Shown piece after piece: positions 60,701-64,000 of a stretch of DNA of 64,000 bases. The stretch lies in assembly GCF_007679965.1 (NCBI RefSeq), contig NZ_VEHL01000010.1:62001-126000 (forward strand), given 5' to 3'. Position 1 is the first letter of the stretch, and every line of letters starts with the position of its first letter. The notes beneath the pieces were generated by a model. The model had not been told where the DNA came from. It searched no databases and worked only from the letters and a program-made list of their open reading frames with translations. The stretch comes from Bordetella genomosp. 13 (GTDB taxonomy: Bacteria; Pseudomonadota; Gammaproteobacteria; Burkholderiales; Burkholderiaceae_B). Position numbers and translations under genes: made by a program.

Positions 60701-60840
60701 CTCATTAGGTTTTCTGAGGTTCTGGTGAATTTTTCTAGATGGTCGGCACGTGGCCCGCTACCTATCATCCAAGCAGGCAGGAGCCACGCCGCGCGCGCAT
60801 TCCGGGCACGCGCGCCCTATCCGCCGCTCATTAGTTTTTA
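60701..60840. promoter_or_regulatory. Direct repeat CTCATTAG in the LysR/aldolase intergenic region
   Basis: CTCATTAGGTTTT (60701-60713) and CTCATTAGTTTTT (60828-60840) are near-identical 13-mers 127 bp apart, one beside each divergent start. The intergenic stretch also holds an AT-rich GGTGAATTTTTCTAGATGG patch. Candidate LysR-binding sites. Confidence 0.5.
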
Positions 60841-60864
60841 TTATGCCCGGGCAGGAGCAGCACA

Positions 60865-61662
60865 GTGAACACGATGCGATACGGAACCGGTTTTCCGTCG
60901 TTGCGGGACGTGGTGGATCCCGCAGAGTGGCAGGCGCGCAAGGACCTGGCCGCCTGCTACCGCCTGATGGACCGCTACGGCATGACCGACATGATCTACA
61001 ACCACATCACGGCGCAGATCCCCGGCAGGCAGGACCGGCTGCTGATCAACCTGTACGGCCTGCTGTACAAGGAGATCACGGCTTCCAGCCTGGTCGAGAT
61101 CGACTACGACGGCAACGTCGTGCGCAAGCCGGACACCGACTACGGCATCAACAAGTCGGGCTACGTGATCCACGGCTGCATCCATCGCGCCCGCCCCGAC
61201 GTGCATTGCGTCATCCACACGCACACGCGCGCCGGCATGGCGGTCGCGGCCATGCGTTGCGGGCTGCTGCCCATCACGCAGACCGCGTCGCGCTTCCATG
61301 GCCACATCGCGTACCACGCATTCGAGGGCCCGGCGGTCGACCTGGACGAACAGAAGCGGCTGGTGGCGGACCTGGGGCCGCACAATGCCATGATCCTGCG
61401 CAACCACGGCCTGCTGGTGTGCGGCGCGTCGGTCGCGCAGGCCTTCAACTTGATGTACCAGCTGGAGATGGCCTGCCGCACGCAGGTCGACGCGATGTCC
61501 GCCGGCATGGACCAGGTGCTGCTGCCCGGCAACGACGTGCTGGAACGCTCGGCGCACCTGTACCAGCCCGGTACGCGGCGGCCCTACGGCGAACTGGAGT
61601 GGCACGCCATGCTGCGCCTGCTCGATGCCGAGCCCGGCGGCTATCCGTCCCATGCCAGTTGA
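60865..61662 (+). CDS. Class II aldolase/adducin family protein
   Basis: 265-aa class II aldolase-fold protein. Zn ligands are visible in IHTHTRAGMAV (two His) and a third His in FHGHIAYH; NHGLLVCG near 190 is the family C-terminal motif. Could be an aldolase, epimerase or decarboxylase of small hydroxyacids. GTG start with GGAGCAG upstream; an ATG three codons later is possible. Divergent from the GcvA-like LysR; followed by an amidohydrolase after 12 nt. Confidence 0.87.
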   Translation: MNTMRYGTGFPSLRDVVDPAEWQARKDLAACYRLMDRYGMTDMIYNHITAQIPGRQDRLLINLYGLLYKEITASSLVEIDYDGNVVRKPDTDYGINKSGYVIHGCIHRARPDVHCVIHTHTRAGMAVAAMRCGLLPITQTASRFHGHIAYHAFEGPAVDLDEQKRLVADLGPHNAMILRNHGLLVCGASVAQAFNLMYQLEMACRTQVDAMSAGMDQVLLPGNDVLERSAHLYQPGTRRPYGELEWHAMLRLLDAEPGGYPSHAS

Positions 61663-61674
61663 AGGGGCAGCACC

Positions 61675-62553
61675 ATGACGATCGATGAAGCCCTGCCCCC
61701 GGTGCCCGACGGCGCCTGCGATTGCCACGTGCACGTGTTCGGGCCGGCGGCACGCTATCCATTCGATGCCGCGCGCACCTACACGCCAGGCGACGCGCCG
61801 CTGGCGGCGCTGCGGGCGCTGCATCGCGGCCTGGGCGTGGCGCGCACGGTGATCGTGCAGCCCAGCCCCTATGGTACGGACAACCGCTGCCTGCTGGACG
61901 CGCTGGCCGAGCTCGACGGCGCCGGCCGCGGCGTCGCGGTGATCGGCGCGGAAACCACGGACGCCGAGTTGCGCGCCATGCACGAGGCGGGCGTGCGCGG
62001 CGTACGGATCAACCTGGAGACCGCCGGCGAGCACGATCCCGGCACGGCCTGGAAGCGCATCGACGCGGCCGCCCGGCGCGTGGCCCCGCTGGGCTGGCAC
62101 GTGCAGACCTATGCCGGCCTGGACACGCTGGCGGCGCTGGCCGGCCGGCTGGCGGACCTGCCCGTGCCGCTGGTGGTGGACCATTTCGGCCGCGCGCAGG
62201 CCGCGCAGGGCATCGCGCAACCGGGCTTCGACGCCCTGCGTGCGGCACTGCGCGCCGGCCAGATCTACGTGAAGCTGTCGGCGCCCTACCGCGTCTCGCG
62301 CCAAGCGGACTACGCGGACGCGGCCCCCATCGCGCGAGCGCTGATCGACGCCAACCCCGAGCGCGTGCTCTGGGGCACCGACTGGCCGCACCCGGGCTCG
62401 GCCGCCGGCGTGGCGCTGTCGCGCGACGGCGTCACGCCCTTCCGTGCCGAGGACAATGCGCGGGCCCTGGCGCGCTGCCTGCAATGGGCCGGCACGGCCG
62501 AACGCGCGCGCCTGCTGCTGGCCGACAATCCCGCCCGGCTGTACGGGTTCTGA
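61675..62553 (+). CDS. Amidohydrolase family protein (2-pyrone-4,6-dicarboxylate lactonase-like)
   Basis: 292-aa amidohydrolase with intact metal ligands: HxH in CDCHVHVFGP at about 18-20, VDHFGR, and WGTDWPHP. Close in motif order to the protein at 2456. Probably hydrolyses a lactone produced in the pathway of the aldolase-family enzyme upstream. In the operon aldolase-amidohydrolase-Bug. Confidence 0.87.
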   Translation: MTIDEALPPVPDGACDCHVHVFGPAARYPFDAARTYTPGDAPLAALRALHRGLGVARTVIVQPSPYGTDNRCLLDALAELDGAGRGVAVIGAETTDAELRAMHEAGVRGVRINLETAGEHDPGTAWKRIDAAARRVAPLGWHVQTYAGLDTLAALAGRLADLPVPLVVDHFGRAQAAQGIAQPGFDALRAALRAGQIYVKLSAPYRVSRQADYADAAPIARALIDANPERVLWGTDWPHPGSAAGVALSRDGVTPFRAEDNARALARCLQWAGTAERARLLLADNPARLYGF

Positions 62554-62619
62554 AGACGTCCGGCGCCGTCATGGCGGCGCCGGACGCATGCAGCCTTACA
62601 TAAAAACGAGGAGACGACA

Positions 62620-63594
62620 ATGCGACTGTTTTCCTGCGCGCTGGCCGCCCTGGCGGCCGGCGCCCTGTGCGCGTCCGCGCCCGCCCGGGCTCAGGATGCC
62701 TATCCGTCCAGGCCGCTGCGCATCGTGGTGCCGCTGGCGCCCGGCGGCACCGTGGACCTGGTGGCGCGGCTGGTCGCCAAGGGACTGTCCGAGCAACTGG
62801 GGCAGTCCGTGGTAGTGGAGAACAAGCCCGGCGCCAGCGGCCTGATCGGCACGCGCGAAGTGGCGCGGGCCAAGCCCGACGGCTACACACTGCTGGCGGT
62901 GGCCAACACCTTCGTGTCGGCGCCCTACTTCGTTCCCGAGGCGGGCTACGACCCGATCAAGGACTTCGCGCCGGTGACGCAGACCTGCCAGATCCCAATG
63001 GTGCTGGTGGCCCATCCCTCGGTGCCCGAGCGCGACGTCCGCGCGCTGATCGCGCGTGCCCGCGCGCATCCCGGCGAGGTGTCATACGCGTCGTCCGGCA
63101 TCGGCTCGACGGGCTACATCGCCGCCGAACTGTTCAGCCGGCAGGCGCAGGTGAAACTGCTGGGCGTGTCGTACAAGGGCAACGGACAGGCGCTGACCGA
63201 CGTGGTGGGCGGCCAGGTGATGACGATGTTCGACCAGGTCAGCACGTCCGGGCCGTACATCAAGACCGGCAAGCTGAACGCGCTGGCGGTCAGTACCGCC
63301 ACGCGCTCGGCACTGCTGCCGGACGTGCCCACGGTGGCCGAGGCCGGCCTGCCGGGCTACGAGGATGCGACCTTCAACGCGATCCTGGCGCCGGCCGGCA
63401 CGCCGGCGCCGGTGATCGCGAAGCTGTACGAGGCCATCGCCAGGGTGCTGGCCGATCCGGCGCTGAAGGCGCAGCTGGCCTCGCAGGGCATCGATGCAGC
63501 ACCCAGCGGCTCGCCTGACGCGTTCGGCAAGGCGCTGCTGGCGGCGCAACGGAAATACCGGGCCATCGCCCAGGCGGCGCCGGCCGCGCCCTGA
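62620..63594 (+). CDS. Bug/TctC family solute-binding protein
   Basis: 324-aa periplasmic receptor: signal cleaved near ARAQDAYPSRP, LRIVVPLAPGGTVDLVAR, VVENKPGASG, GSTGYIAAELF and LPDVPTVAEAG. The usual PYKG reads SYKGNGQALTDVVGG. Third gene of the aldolase/amidohydrolase operon, 66 nt downstream, and so presumably the uptake receptor for its substrate. Confidence 0.92.
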   Translation: MRLFSCALAALAAGALCASAPARAQDAYPSRPLRIVVPLAPGGTVDLVARLVAKGLSEQLGQSVVVENKPGASGLIGTREVARAKPDGYTLLAVANTFVSAPYFVPEAGYDPIKDFAPVTQTCQIPMVLVAHPSVPERDVRALIARARAHPGEVSYASSGIGSTGYIAAELFSRQAQVKLLGVSYKGNGQALTDVVGGQVMTMFDQVSTSGPYIKTGKLNALAVSTATRSALLPDVPTVAEAGLPGYEDATFNAILAPAGTPAPVIAKLYEAIARVLADPALKAQLASQGIDAAPSGSPDAFGKALLAAQRKYRAIAQAAPAAP

Positions 63595-63618
63595 GCCAGG
63601 ACCGCGCCGCCGCCGGCG

Positions 63619-64000
63619 TCAGATACGCTGGTAGACCTTTTCCTGCGCGTGGAACTCCACGAACCGGTCCGCGTGCGCGGTGAAGCGGATGGTTTCCTTG
63701 CTGCCCAGACCCAGGAAGCCACGGTGCACCAGCGCCTCGACGAACAGGCCGGTGGCGCGGTCCTGCAGCTCGCGGTTGAAGTAGATCAGCACGTTGCGGC
63801 AGGACACCAGGTGCACTTCGGAGAACACGCTGTCGGTGGCCAGGCTGTGGTCGGCGAACACGATCTGCTTGCGCAGCGCAGGGTCGAATCGCACGTAGTG
63901 GTCGTCGGACGTGTAGTAGTCGGACAGGTCGTGGCAGCCGCCCGCCAGCACGTAGTTGCGGTTGAACTGCCGCGCGCGGTCGACGGGGTAGATGCCCGCC
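63619..64000 (-). CDS. CheR-type protein methyltransferase (3' part, runs off the window)
   Basis: C-terminal 126 residues of a chemotaxis-type MCP glutamate methyltransferase, truncated by the window edge at 64000. The CheR catalytic-core signature FSEVHLVSCRNVLIYFNRELQDRATGLFVEALVHRGFLGLGSKETIRF is intact, giving the SAM-binding/NxLIYF region. Convergent with the Bug gene, 24 nt apart. Confidence 0.85.
   Translation of the reverse strand, partial: AGIYPVDRARQFNRNYVLAGGCHDLSDYYTSDDHYVRFDPALRKQIVFADHSLATDSVFSEVHLVSCRNVLIYFNRELQDRATGLFVEALVHRGFLGLGSKETIRFTAHADRFVEFHAQEKVYQRI

Overview
The window is about 64 kb of GC-rich chromosomal DNA. It most likely comes from a betaproteobacterium of the Alcaligenaceae (Bordetella/Achromobacter/Bordetella-like environmental relatives). 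Pointers are five Bug-type (TctC-family) periplasmic solute receptors without TctA/TctB membrane partners, many LysR/GntR/IclR regulators each beside a small catabolic operon, and tightly packed genes with 1-4 nt overlaps. I saw no rRNA, tRNA, CRISPR array, prophage or insertion sequence.

Layout. 1-7.9 kb: two catabolic operons on the minus strand. The first has a SMP-30 lactonase, an SDR, a carboxymuconolactone-decarboxylase-like protein and a PDC-lactonase-like amidohydrolase, with a divergent LysR gene. The second has a 4-CMD-like protein, a 3-hydroxyisobutyrate-dehydrogenase-like enzyme and a Bug receptor, with a divergent FadR-type GntR gene and a clear operator. 8.1-13.6 kb: small envelope proteins, a GlxA-type regulator with a divergent HD-domain gene, an SDR/TetR pair, an ArsC-like phosphatase with an internal 15-bp repeat, and an isochorismatase-type hydrolase. 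13.6-24.5 kb: a peptide-type ABC importer, its Tat-type binding protein, two amidases, an MFS carrier and a HutC-type GntR regulator, apparently one amide/peptide utilisation island. 24.5-27.7 kb: IclR regulator with divergent CoA-acylating aldehyde dehydrogenase (mmsA), then a RelE/ParE-Phd toxin-antitoxin pair.

27.8-39.8 kb is the most interesting metabolic locus. Ten co-oriented minus-strand genes run LysR, ThDP enzyme, a four-subunit succinate-dehydrogenase/fumarate-reductase-like complex, a two-subunit class I fumarase/tartrate-dehydratase-like enzyme, an amidohydrolase-fold protein lacking its metal ligands, and a second LysR. Two Bug receptors are divergent from it. The flavoprotein has Cys where respiratory enzymes have the FAD-linking His. 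I propose a dedicated dehydrogenase-hydratase route for a substituted dicarboxylate, which I cannot name.

39.9-51.4 kb: a solitary 963-residue protein joining a beta-helix to two CbxX/SpoVK-type AAA+ domains (second major novelty candidate), an EmrAB-OM-TetR efflux operon, and a SiaABCD phospho-switch operon controlling a diguanylate cyclase, whose SiaA carries CBS-like domains instead of a membrane sensor. 51.8-64 kb: a penicillin-acylase-family lipoprotein, a DUF2242-like lipoprotein, a Cys-rich copper-storage-type protein, an orphan Tai4-like T6SS amidase immunity gene, a DUF72 protein convergently overlapping a response-regulator/histidine kinase, another small catabolic gene set (muconolactone-isomerase-like protein, Bug receptor, LysR, class II aldolase, amidohydrolase, Bug receptor), and the 3' end of a CheR-type methyltransferase cut by the window edge.

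All assignments come from reading the sequence and recognising family motifs; no database search was run.
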